Shown: positions 19,536 through 27,601 of the stretch, in pieces
Layout: every line of letters starts with the position of its first letter
Position numbering within the stretch: the first letter of the stretch is position 1
Source: Blastococcus sp. TF02-09
GTDB taxonomy: Bacteria > Actinomycetota > Actinomycetes > Mycobacteriales > Geodermatophilaceae
Length of the DNA: 64,000 bases
Assembly: GCF_003319105.1 (NCBI RefSeq)
Contig: NZ_QOHH01000002.1
Span: 1 to 64,000, forward strand
Direction of reading: 5' to 3'
The notes under the pieces: generated by a model
What the model was told of the DNA's origin: nothing
Databases searched by the model: none
The model's input: only the letters and a program-made list of their open reading frames with translations
Made by a program: the position numbers and the translations under genes

Positions 19536-20659
19536 TGGCCAGGTCGCTGTCCGGACCGCCCCTGCGGGTGTGGGTGTGGATCGCGGCCACCCTGGCCCTC
19601 GTCGTCGTCGCCGCCCTGCTGTGGCGGAACTCCGACGCGGCGGCCACCGAGAGCACCACGTCCGCACCGGCCGACGTCCCCACCGGGGCGCCGGCCGGTG
19701 CCGTCGAGGAGGCCTGGTCGGCCGAGGGTGACGTGCTGCCCGCCGACGTCGTCGAGCAGGGCCGCGTCGTCGTCGGCTCCGACCACGGCGTCCGGGCGCT
19801 CGACGTCGTCACCGGTGAGGTCGCGTGGTCCTACACCCGCAGCAACGCCCGGCTGTGCGGCGTGACCGTCGCCGACGGCGTCGCGGTCGCGGTGTTCCGC
19901 ACCGCCGACGGGTGCGACGAGGCCGTGGCGCTCGATGCGGGCACCGGCGTGCGCGTGTGGACCCGCAACCTCAGCCTCCGCGGGGACGCCGTCATCTCGT
20001 CGACCACGTCGATCGTCCTGGCCGCCGGGCCCACCGGCGTCGTCACCTTCGACCCGCGCGGCAACAACATCCGCTGGCGGGCGGCTCCGGCCGACGACTG
20101 CCGCTGGCTCGGCGCCGTCGCCGGCAGCGCGGGGGTGGCCGTGCTGGAGCGCTGCGCGGACGACGCCGGGCGGCTGCGCCTGTACGACGGGTTCGAGGGC
20201 ACCGAGCTCTGGACGACCGATCTGCCGGAGGTCGACGACGCGTCGCTGCTGGGTGCCGACGACCTGGTCGGCGTGCGCGCGGGAGCCGAGGTGCGGCTGC
20301 TCGCACCCGAGGACGGTGCCCTGCGCGCGACCCTGCCCGTCGAGCCGGCGGACGCGGCCGCGCAGACCTCGGCCGCCGGGCTGGCGCTGGTGCGCGCCGG
20401 AGGCGTCCTGTCGGCCATCGACCCGGCATCGGGCGGCGTCCGCTGGTCGGTGCCGGCCGACGGGCTGCCGGCCGCCGCCCCGGTGGAGACCGGGGAGGTC
20501 GTCGTGCCCACCGCGGAGGGCTTCGTGCGGATCGAGACGCCGAGCGGCGCCGAACTCGGGCGGTTCGCGGCCCCCGACCTCCCCTCCGACGGCGTGGCGA
20601 CCGTCGTCGGGCCGGTCGTCGTCCTGCGGCTGGACGACGAGGTGCGCGGCTACCGCTGA
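19535..20659 (+). CDS. Membrane-anchored PQQ-like beta-propeller protein
   Basis: This 374-residue protein has an N-terminal membrane anchor (VWVWIAATLALVVVAALLW, about 11-29), a low-complexity linker and repeated blades such as GVRALDVVTGEVAWSYTR, AVALDAGTGVRVWTR and LYDGFEGTELWTTDL. These are the DxxTGxxxW repeats of PQQ-type propellers of the BamB kind. The extracytoplasmic location suggests an envelope scaffold. It corresponds to Rv3212 beside rhlE. The ATG overlaps the helicase stop (TGATG), so the two are translationally coupled. Confidence 0.85.
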
Positions 20660-20708
20660 GGCCGAGCCGGGCGGCGGTCCGGGCGACGTTCAGGGCACAC
20701 TCGGGTAC

Positions 20709-21617
20709 ATGGTCCTGCCCGGTGCCCCCGACTCCCCTGCCCCGCCGGCCGTCGCGCCCACCGACCTGCGCCAGCTGGCCGATCACGACGCCTCCCCGCG
20801 CACGTTCGAGGGCGGGGCCGGCCCGCTCGCCGCGCTGGACACCGGCCCCGGCGCCGAGGGCACGGTGCTCATGGTCGCCGGCTACACCGGGAGCAAGGAG
20901 GACTTCGCCCCGCTGCTGGCGCCGCTGTCCGCCGCCGGCTACCGGGTCGTCGCGATCGACCAGCGCGGCCAGTACGAGTCGCCCGGGCCGGACGACCCCG
21001 CCCGCTACTCGGTGGCCGAGCTCGCCGAGGACGTCGTCGCCGTCGCGCGGGTGCTGCGCGAGGAGTCCGGCGCCCCGCTGCACCTGCTCGGCCACAGCTT
21101 CGGCGGGCTGGTCACCCGGGCCGCCGTCCTCTCCACCCCGGAGCTGTTCGGCTCGTTCACGCTGCTCGGCTCGGGGCCCGCCCAGCTCACCGGCGGCCGC
21201 GCCGAGCTGCTCGACCACCTCGCCCCGCTGCTGGACGAGGGCGGGGTGGAGCTGGTGCACCGGACGATGGAGCAGCTGGCGATGACGGACCCGAAGGCGC
21301 AGGCGGTGCCGGCACCCACGCGGGAGTTCTACGCGCGCCGCTTCCTGCGCAACTCCGGGGCGGGCCTGCGCGGCATGGCCGACGCGATGCTGGGCGAGCC
21401 GGACCGAGTCGAGGAGCTCCGGGCGACCGGCATGCCCGTGCTGGTGGCGCACGGCGAGGCCGACGACGCGTGGCTGCCGCACGTGCAGGAGGAGATGGCG
21501 CAGCGGCTGGGCGCCCGGCACGAGGTGATCGAGGACTCCATCCACTCCCCCGCGGTCGAGAACCCGGCGGCGACGGTGGCCGTCCTCTGCGACTTCTGGA
21601 GGTCGGTGACGGCATGA
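20709..21617 (+). CDS. Alpha/beta-hydrolase fold protein
   Basis: This 302-residue hydrolase has MVAGYTGSKEDFAPLL (oxyanion loop), DQRGQYES, the elbow LLGHSFGGLV (nucleophile Ser), an acid in VAHGEADDAWLP and the His in DSIHSPAVENP. It is probably an esterase or peroxidase-like hydrolase with unknown substrate. The ATG at 20709 gives a normal hydrolase N-terminus. Its stop overlaps the next ATG by 4 bp, so it is coupled to the DUF2236 gene. Confidence 0.85.
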   Translation: MVLPGAPDSPAPPAVAPTDLRQLADHDASPRTFEGGAGPLAALDTGPGAEGTVLMVAGYTGSKEDFAPLLAPLSAAGYRVVAIDQRGQYESPGPDDPARYSVAELAEDVVAVARVLREESGAPLHLLGHSFGGLVTRAAVLSTPELFGSFTLLGSGPAQLTGGRAELLDHLAPLLDEGGVELVHRTMEQLAMTDPKAQAVPAPTREFYARRFLRNSGAGLRGMADAMLGEPDRVEELRATGMPVLVAHGEADDAWLPHVQEEMAQRLGARHEVIEDSIHSPAVENPAATVAVLCDFWRSVTA

Positions 21618-22489
21618 CCCGCCTCGCGCCACTCCCCTCCCCCGACGACTGGACCGCCGAGGAGGACCGGCTGGGCTTCTTCGGCCCCGGCAGCGTGACC
21701 TGGCGGGTCCACGGGGATCCGGCCTACCACCTCGGCGCCATGCGCTCGCTGATGATCCAGGCCCTGCACCCGGTCGCCATGGACGGCGTGGCGCGCAACT
21801 CCGCCGGGTTCAAGGACGACTGGTGGATGCGGATGACCCGGACCGGCCAGTACATGGAGACCGCCGTCTACGGCACGCGCACCGAGGCCCGCCGGATGGC
21901 CGCCCGCGTGCGCGGCTACCACCGGAAGCTGTCGGGGGTCGAGGAGACGACCGGCCGGGCGTACCGCGTCGACGACCCCGACCTGCTGCTCTGGGTGCAC
22001 ACCTGCGCGGTCGACTCCATCCTGTCGACCGCGCGCCGGGCCGGTCTCGCGCTGTCCGACGAGGACGCCGACCGGTACGTCGAAGAGCAGGTGGCGTTCG
22101 CGCACCTCGTCGGGGTGCCGCTCGAGACGGTGCCGAGGTCGGTGGCGGAGATGGACGCCTACTTCGAGGCGATCCGGCCGTCGCTGGCGCTCACCCCGGC
22201 GGCCGTGAAGGGCGTGCGCGACCTGTTCCTCCCCCCGATGCCTGGGTGGCTGCAGGTGCTGACGCCGGCCCGGCCGGTCTGGGGCTCGCTCGCGGGGCTC
22301 TGCTTCGCGCTGCTGCCCGCGTGGGCGCGGCAGATGTACTCCCTGCCGGGCCTGGCGCTCACCGACGCCGCGGCGACGGCCGGGCTGCGCGCCTTCCGGG
22401 CCGGGTTCCTCGCGCTGCCGCAGCGGGCGTACCGGTCACCGATCGTCCGCGCCGGCTACGACCGGGTCGCCGCGGAGCGCGCCGCCTAG
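21614..22489 (+). CDS. DUF2236 oxygenase (MpaB / rubber-oxygenase domain)
   Basis: This 291-residue protein is of the DUF2236 family, which includes the heme-dependent latex-clearing and MpaB-type oxygenases. Family features are the N-terminal LGFFGPGSVTWRVHGDPAYH, IQALHPVAMDGVARNS with the conserved His, and LLWVHTCAVDSILSTAR. It is smaller than true Lcp and has no Tat signal, so it is presumably cytoplasmic or peripheral. Substrate unknown. Translationally coupled to the hydrolase upstream. Confidence 0.85.
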   Translation: MTRLAPLPSPDDWTAEEDRLGFFGPGSVTWRVHGDPAYHLGAMRSLMIQALHPVAMDGVARNSAGFKDDWWMRMTRTGQYMETAVYGTRTEARRMAARVRGYHRKLSGVEETTGRAYRVDDPDLLLWVHTCAVDSILSTARRAGLALSDEDADRYVEEQVAFAHLVGVPLETVPRSVAEMDAYFEAIRPSLALTPAAVKGVRDLFLPPMPGWLQVLTPARPVWGSLAGLCFALLPAWARQMYSLPGLALTDAAATAGLRAFRAGFLALPQRAYRSPIVRAGYDRVAAERAA

Positions 22490-22493
22490 TGCG

Positions 22494-23360
22494 TCAGGCC
22501 GTCGTCTCGTCGTCCTCGGCGAGGAAGCTCCACGGCTCGCGGGCCGGCGTCGCCGCCTGACCGGTCGGGCAGGCGGGCCGGAAGTCGCACCAGCCGCACT
22601 GCCGCCCGGGCACGGTCGGGAAGGCGGCGTCGGGGTCCTGCCCGTCGTCCACCGCCTGCAGCGCGGCCGCGATGTCGATCGCGACGTCCTCGGCCCGGCG
22701 GGCGTGGTTGGCCAGCGACCGCTCGGTGTGCTCGAAGGACGCCACCGTCCCGGTGGGCACGTGGTGCAGCTCGACCCTCGAGCAGGGACGGCGCAGGGTG
22801 CGGCGGACGGCGAGCACGTAGAGGGCCAGGGCCTGGGAGCCGCGCGCCTCGTCGTCGGTGCTGGGGTTGCGCCCGGTCTTGTAGTCGACGACCACCAGTT
22901 CCTCGCCGCGCTCGTCGATCCGGTCGACCCGCCCCGACAGCGTCATGCGCTCGGTGGTGGTGCTCACCGTGCGCTCCCGGGCGCGCGGCTCCACCTCGGG
23001 GTCGAGGTCGGCGACGAAGTCGGTGAGCCAGCCGGCCGCCCGGGCCCGCCAGCGGTCGGACTGCTCGTCGTCGCGGAACCCCGCCGGCGTCCAGGTCGCG
23101 TACAGCAGCTGCCGGGCCGAGGCGGGCGTCCGGCGCTCGACGGGCAGGTCGTACCACTGGGTGAGCACCTGGTGCAGCGCCGTCCCCACCGTGTGGTGGG
23201 CGAACCGCGGCCCGCGGGGCGGGCTCGGCCGGTCGACGTTGGCGTAGCGGTAGCGCCGCGGGCAGTCGGAGAAGTCGGCCAGCGACTTGGGCGAGGCCCT
23301 CAGCAGCCGCCGCGGTATGCCGGGCAGGACCGACTGCCCGGCGTCCGAGGGGTTGCGCAT
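22494..23360 (-). CDS. RecB-family Fe-S exonuclease
   Basis: This 288-residue stand-alone PD-(D/E)XK nuclease lacks a helicase. The catalytic motif is ELVVVDYKTGRNP with the upstream Asp in LSGRVDRIDERG, followed by SQALALYV. Cysteines in DFSDCPRRYRY and near the C-terminus in CGWCDFRPACP form a 4Fe-4S clamp like that of AdnA, AddB and Cas4. It is probably a DNA repair nuclease. It converges on the DUF2236 gene with a 4-bp gap. Confidence 0.88.
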   Translation of the reverse strand: MRNPSDAGQSVLPGIPRRLLRASPKSLADFSDCPRRYRYANVDRPSPPRGPRFAHHTVGTALHQVLTQWYDLPVERRTPASARQLLYATWTPAGFRDDEQSDRWRARAAGWLTDFVADLDPEVEPRARERTVSTTTERMTLSGRVDRIDERGEELVVVDYKTGRNPSTDDEARGSQALALYVLAVRRTLRRPCSRVELHHVPTGTVASFEHTERSLANHARRAEDVAIDIAAALQAVDDGQDPDAAFPTVPGRQCGWCDFRPACPTGQAATPAREPWSFLAEDDETTA

Positions 23361-23396
23361 GGCGCCACCGTAACGAGCGGGTCCGACGGTCCGTGG

Positions 23397-24254
23397 TCAG
23401 TCGCGGAAGAGCGCGGCGCCGGTCCCGGCGGCCACCAGTGCCTCGAACTGCGCGGGGTCGGTGGTGCAGGCGCCGATCGGCGTCGTCTTGTTCGTGCCGT
23501 GGTAGTCGCTGGACCCGGTGGTGAGCAGGCCGAGGTCGGCGGCCAGCCCGCGCATGTGGGCCCGTTCGGCGTCGCTGTGGTCGGGGTGGTCGACCTCCAC
23601 GCCCAGCAGCCCGGCCTCGGCCATGGCCGCGACCGCGGCGTCGTCGAGCACCCGGCCCCGCTTGGTGGCCAGCCCGTGCGCGAACACCGGCACGCCTCCG
23701 GCGGCACGGACCAGCGCGATGCCCTGCCGGACGTCGGTGTCGGCCTTGGCGGCGTAGTACGGGCTGCGGGGGTGCAGCAGCGTGGCGAAGGCGGCGTCGA
23801 CCGACTCGACCACCCCGGCGCGGACGAGGGCCCGGGCGACGTGCGGGCGGCCCACCACACCGCCGGCGGAGGCCTCGACGATCTCGGCCCAGGTCACCGG
23901 GTAGCCGTCGGCGGCCAGCGCCTCGACGATCCGTTCGCCGCGGCCCAGCCGCTCCTCCCGCAGCCGCGCCCGCTCGGCTGACAGGGCCGGGGCGTCGGGG
24001 TCGAAGAGGTAGGCCAGCAGGTGGACGCTGATCGGCGGCTGATCATCGGGGAACCAGCGGCAGGAGAGCTCCATCCCGGGGACGACGGTCAGGCCCTCGG
24101 GACGGGTGTCGCGGGCGGCGGCCCAGCCGTCGGTGGTGTCGTGGTCGGTGAGCGCGATGACGTCCAGCCCGGCGGCCCGCGCGGTCCGCATCAGCTCGGC
24201 GGGGGTCTCCGTGCCGTCGGACACCGAGGAGTGGGTGTGCAGGTCGATGCGCAT
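23397..24254 (-). CDS. PHP-domain phosphoesterase (TrpH/RNase AM-like)
   Basis: This 285-residue protein opens with MRIDLHTHSSVSDGTETPAE, the metal-binding HxH of PHP domains, followed by ALTDHDTTDGW, a later Glu/His set (MELSCRW, HLLAYLFD) and DYHGTNK near the C-terminus. Homologues hydrolyse 3',5'-bisphosphates or trim RNA 5' ends. I chose the ATG at 24254 because the frame upstream is Arg/Pro-rich and not conserved in type. Confidence 0.9.
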   Translation of the reverse strand: MRIDLHTHSSVSDGTETPAELMRTARAAGLDVIALTDHDTTDGWAAARDTRPEGLTVVPGMELSCRWFPDDQPPISVHLLAYLFDPDAPALSAERARLREERLGRGERIVEALAADGYPVTWAEIVEASAGGVVGRPHVARALVRAGVVESVDAAFATLLHPRSPYYAAKADTDVRQGIALVRAAGGVPVFAHGLATKRGRVLDDAAVAAMAEAGLLGVEVDHPDHSDAERAHMRGLAADLGLLTTGSSDYHGTNKTTPIGACTTDPAQFEALVAAGTGAALFRD

Positions 24255-24294
24255 CAGCGCCCAGCCTGCCGCACCGGGGGCCGGCGCGCCGGGC

Positions 24295-24924
24295 TCACGA
24301 GGTCGGGGGCAGCGGCGGGATGGGCGCCGTGTCGTGCCGCACCGGCGACGGCGGCGGCGGTGCTGGTGGGGGTTCGGGATTGCCCTCGTCGTCCCCACCG
24401 GCGGCGCCACCCCAGTCGGCGCTGAACAGCAGACCGCTGACCTCCCGGTAGACCTTCTTCGCGTCCGGCATGAACGTGATGTGCCGCAGCGCCTGGTCCT
24501 GGCCGGCGGACTCGAACCGGAAGCTGCCGTAGCCCAGGATCTGGCCGAGAAAGGTCTCCTCCCACGTCAGGTCGGTGATCCGGCGCAGCGGCAGCAGGGT
24601 GACGGTGCGGACGATGACGCCGGAGGTCAGCAGCACCCGGCGTCGGGTGACGATGAAGTGCCGCATCCACCACTCGCCGACGCGCAGCGCGTAGTAGACG
24701 AGGGAGCCGAGCAGCACGACCAGCCCGACCACGCTGGTGACGGCGTTGTCGGGGTCCACCAGGAACAGGACGGCCCCCACCAGGAACACCGGCAGGAACT
24801 TCACCGTCGGCTCGATGAGCACCGCCCAGTGCCGCCGGGTCGCCAGCACGACGTCCTCGCCGGGGAGCAGGTACTTGTCGGCGTCCTTGCTGGCGCGGCC
24901 GGGCAGCGCCGGGGACGCGGTCAT
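24295..24924 (-). CDS. Bacterial PH-domain membrane protein
   Basis: This 209-residue protein has two adjacent hydrophobic segments (KFLPVFLVGAVLFLV and AVTSVVGLVVLLGSLVYYA, about 43-77). A bPH2-type domain follows: HFIVTRRRVLLTSGVIVRTV, LPLRRITDLTWEE, GYGSFRFESAG. The C-terminal tail is Pro-rich. The function is unknown, and family members are often envelope proteins. A 52-residue membrane protein is encoded just upstream on the same strand. Confidence 0.85.
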   Translation of the reverse strand: MTASPALPGRASKDADKYLLPGEDVVLATRRHWAVLIEPTVKFLPVFLVGAVLFLVDPDNAVTSVVGLVVLLGSLVYYALRVGEWWMRHFIVTRRRVLLTSGVIVRTVTLLPLRRITDLTWEETFLGQILGYGSFRFESAGQDQALRHITFMPDAKKVYREVSGLLFSADWGGAAGGDDEGNPEPPPAPPPPSPVRHDTAPIPPLPPTS

Positions 24925-24931
24925 GCCGTGC

Positions 24932-25090
24932 TCAGGCCAGCGAGCCGACGAACTCGGAGAGGGACGTCGCGGCGTCCCCGAGTGCCGTGCCGGCGGTGCG
25001 GACCATGTCCGCGGAGTCCTCCGGGTTCTGGATGACGTACCAGATCGCGAAGGCGACCACGAGCCAGGTGATGACCTTCTTCAGGTTCAC
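24932..25090 (-). CDS. Small single-pass membrane protein (52 aa)
   Basis: From the GTG at 25090 the product reads [20 protein letters not shown], then a polar helix ending SEFVGSLA. It is a 52-residue protein with one N-terminal membrane helix. GGAGG six bases before the GTG supports this start over a GTG two codons earlier. It ends 7 bp before the PH-domain gene, so the two are probably co-transcribed and may act together. Function unknown. Confidence 0.7.
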   Translation of the reverse strand: MNLKKVITWLVVAFAIWYVIQNPEDSADMVRTAGTALGDAATSLSEFVGSLA

Positions 25091-25263
25091 CGTCACCTCC
25101 GAGGGTGCTGGAATGGGCAGGCCGGAGGAAGCGCCGGCGTGCGTGGGAAGTCCCGCCCGGGCGTGCGGCGGACGCGTTCGTCCCATGGGTAACACAGACC
25201 CCAGGGGCCACCACCGCGACGCGCCGGTCGTGGACCGAGGCGAGCCGGTCCGTCACGGAGCGG

Positions 25264-25887
25264 TCAGCTGCCGGGCAGCAGGTGCTCGCTGGGCGGACCC
25301 AGCGGGAGGACGGGGTAGATGCGTTCCCGCAGGTCCAGGAGGCGCGGTTCCTCGGCGAGCAGCCAGGCGGCGTTCATCGGCCAGACCACCAGCCACAGCC
25401 ACACGCCGTAGGCCTCCCCCACGAACGCGGCGCGGTCGTCGGTGGTCGGCACCGCCCAGAGCGGGGCGCGCTGGCCGGCCGCCTCGACCGCGACCGAGGA
25501 CGGGCCGGAGATGAACTCCCCGGGGTCCAGCCCGGGCAGGCCGGCGTACCCGCAGCCCACGCCGGTGCCCGGCTCCTCGGCGACGAGCACGAGCTCGGCC
25601 GAGCCACCCAGGGGTGCCGGGCCGGCGGTGTCGACGACGATGGCGCGGGCGCCCGGCTCCCCGCCCCAGGCCAGCCCGGTGACCGCCCAGCCGGCCGGCA
25701 TGGGGTCGGGCACCCACGCCGGCACCCGGGCGTCGGCGGTGACGGCGGCGAGGGCGTCGTGGGCGACCAGCACGGTGTGGTGCAGCGGGGTGACGGCGCC
25801 GTGCCGGTGGCACCACGCCTGCGCCGTGGAGCCCGGCCGCACCTGCAACGGCTCGCCGCATCGGGGGCAGACCGGCGACACGCTCAT
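25264..25887 (-). CDS. DUF6758-type zinc-ribbon protein
   Basis: The protein has 207 residues. The N-terminal [14 protein letters not shown] followed by [11 protein letters not shown] forms a C-x2-C...C-H ribbon, and the rest includes [20 protein letters not shown] and repeated WLWLVVWP-type aromatic stretches. This matches an actinobacterial family that I believe is DUF6758, whose function is unknown. The ATG at 25887 places the ribbon at the N-terminus as in relatives. Confidence 0.7.
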   Translation of the reverse strand: MSVSPVCPRCGEPLQVRPGSTAQAWCHRHGAVTPLHHTVLVAHDALAAVTADARVPAWVPDPMPAGWAVTGLAWGGEPGARAIVVDTAGPAPLGGSAELVLVAEEPGTGVGCGYAGLPGLDPGEFISGPSSVAVEAAGQRAPLWAVPTTDDRAAFVGEAYGVWLWLVVWPMNAAWLLAEEPRLLDLRERIYPVLPLGPPSEHLLPGS

Positions 25888-25983
25888 CGGGCAATACCGT
25901 CCTGGGACCTACCGGAATCGTCAAGCACTGCCTCCGGCCCGGGTCGGGAACGGCCCGGGCGCGCGGCCCGTAGCGTGCCGGTC

Positions 25984-26397
25984 ATGGCTGCGGAGCTCCC
26001 GGTGGTGCCGTGCGTGGGGGCGGTGGTGCTGGACGGCGCCGGCCGGCTGCTGCTGATCCGGCGGGGCCACGCGCCCTCGGCCGGGCTGTGGTCGGTGCCC
26101 GGCGGACGGGTGGAGCCCGGCGAGACGCTCGAGGACGCCGTCGTCCGGGAGGTGCGGGAGGAGACCGGCCTGCTCGTGCGGCCCGGTGCCGTGGCCGGGC
26201 GGCTGTCGATCCCCGGGGACGGCGTGGTCTACGAGGTGACCGACTTCGTGTGCACCCTGGTCGACCTCGCGGCCGAGCCGGTGGCCGGTGACGACGCGGC
26301 CGACGCGGTGTTCGCCGACGCCGCCACGCGGGAGGGGCTGGCCTGCACGCCGCGCCTGCTGGAGACGCTGCGCCAGTGGGGTGCGCTGCCGGCCTGA
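25984..26397 (+). CDS. NUDIX hydrolase
   Basis: The 137-residue NUDIX domain has a complete box: [18 protein letters not shown] followed by REETGL. It should hydrolyse a nucleoside diphosphate linked to another moiety with Mg2+. The compact size and [20 protein letters not shown] suggest a MutT-like or ADP-ribose-type enzyme. The ATG at 25984 leaves a short N-terminal strand, as is normal for the family. Confidence 0.93.
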   Translation: MAAELPVVPCVGAVVLDGAGRLLLIRRGHAPSAGLWSVPGGRVEPGETLEDAVVREVREETGLLVRPGAVAGRLSIPGDGVVYEVTDFVCTLVDLAAEPVAGDDAADAVFADAATREGLACTPRLLETLRQWGALPA

Positions 26398-26427
26398 GGT
26401 CTCCCCCGGCCGGCAGCGCAGTGCGAC

Positions 26428-26937
26428 TCAGCCGCGCGGCTTGGGCTCCGGGCGGCCGGGCTGCTCGCCGCCGCGGCTCTCGCCGTAGGAACGCTTGGGC
26501 ACCATGACCTTGCGGCGGAAGATGCAGACGATCGTGCCGTCCTGCTTGTAGCCGATGGTCTCGACGTAGACGACGCCGCGGTCGTCCTTGGACTTGGACT
26601 CGGTCTTGTCGAGGACCGTCGTCTCGCCGTAGATCGTGTCGCCGTGGAAGGTCGGCGCGACGTGGCGCAGCGACTCGACCTCCAGGTTGGCGATGGCCTT
26701 GCCGGAGACATCGGCGACGCTCATGCCGAGCAGCAGCGAGTAGATGTAGTTGCCGACGACGACGTTCTTGCCGAAGTCGGTGGTGTTCTCCGCGTAGTTC
26801 ACGTCCATGTGCAGCGGGTGGTGGTTCATCGTGATCAGGCAGAAGAGGTGGTCGTCGTACTCGGTGACGGTCTTCCCGGGCCAGTGCTTGTAGACCGCAC
26901 CGACCTCGAACTCTTCGTAGTACCGACCGAACTGCAT
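26428..26937 (-). CDS. MaoC-family hot-dog dehydratase
   Basis: This 169-residue protein has a hot-dog fold with the hydratase motif region TVTEYDDHLFCLITMNHHPL followed by HMDVNYAEN, and VVGNYIYSLLLGMSV. D-x-x-x-x-T/N-x-x-x-N-x-H variants are typical of (R)-specific enoyl-CoA or mesaconyl-type hydratases. The substrate is not predictable. The ATG at 26937 has GGGAG at a good distance. Upstream codons in the frame are Arg/Pro-rich and rejected. Confidence 0.85.
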   Translation of the reverse strand: MQFGRYYEEFEVGAVYKHWPGKTVTEYDDHLFCLITMNHHPLHMDVNYAENTTDFGKNVVVGNYIYSLLLGMSVADVSGKAIANLEVESLRHVAPTFHGDTIYGETTVLDKTESKSKDDRGVVYVETIGYKQDGTIVCIFRRKVMVPKRSYGESRGGEQPGRPEPKPRG

Positions 26938-27153
26938 GAACCGCTCCCGACCTCGACGCGCGTGCGGATCGACCGCGGCAGGGCGGGGACGACCACCGGG
27001 GCCCGGCAGCCGACCGAACACCTGAGCTCCGGTGACCCGTCTGGACGGGTCGTGATCCTACGGACGCCCCTCTGGCACGCACGCCGAGTGCCCCGGACGG
27101 GCGACCGCGGGGCCGGGCCGGCGTCGCCACCGCCCGGCCGCCGCGGTCGGGCC

Positions 27154-27447
27154 TCAGAGCAGCGCGCCGATGCGGGCGGCCATGTCGGCCTCGTGCTGCT
27201 GGTACGAGCCGGCCACCCCGGTGAGCAGACCGCCCATGCCGTTGAGGGCGTCGCTCACCCCCTGGGCGGACCGACGCCACTGCTCGTAGAGCTCGGTGAA
27301 CTGCAGCGCCGCCTGGCTGTCGGTCCAGCCGTCGAGCACCGACGTGTTGATGTTGCCGGACAGGGTGGCGTGCCGCGCCGTGCTCTCCGCGGCCTCGGCG
27401 CGGCACTGCCCCGCCATCGACTGGAGCGTGGCGATGTCGACCTTCAC
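27154..27447 (-). CDS. WXG100-like type VII secretion substrate
   Basis: This 97-residue, all-helical protein has the WXG100 shape: helix 1 (MKVDIATLQSMAGQCRAEAA), a turn with DGWTDSQAA in place of a strict W-x-G, and helix 2 (LQFTELYEQWRRSAQGVSDA). A tail (YQQHEADMAARIGALL) with Y-x-x-x-E fits the Y-x-x-x-D/E export signal. The GTG start at 27447 is preceded by GGAGGA. It is divergent from the FtsK/EccC-type ATPase gene 150 bp away, which is its likely partner. There is no second WXG100 gene next to it. Confidence 0.85.
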   Translation of the reverse strand: MKVDIATLQSMAGQCRAEAAESTARHATLSGNINTSVLDGWTDSQAALQFTELYEQWRRSAQGVSDALNGMGGLLTGVAGSYQQHEADMAARIGALL

Positions 27448-27601
27448 GCAGATCTCCTCCTCGTCCCGGGACCGTCCCGGTGGGGGCGAACGCTAGGACG
27501 ACGGAGACGGTTCGGCGCCCGTCCGTCCACAGCCGGCACCGTTGTCCACAGTCTCGGACGGAGCGGCACCGCGGGCGGTCGCGTCCGGCGAGGATGCGCC
27601 G

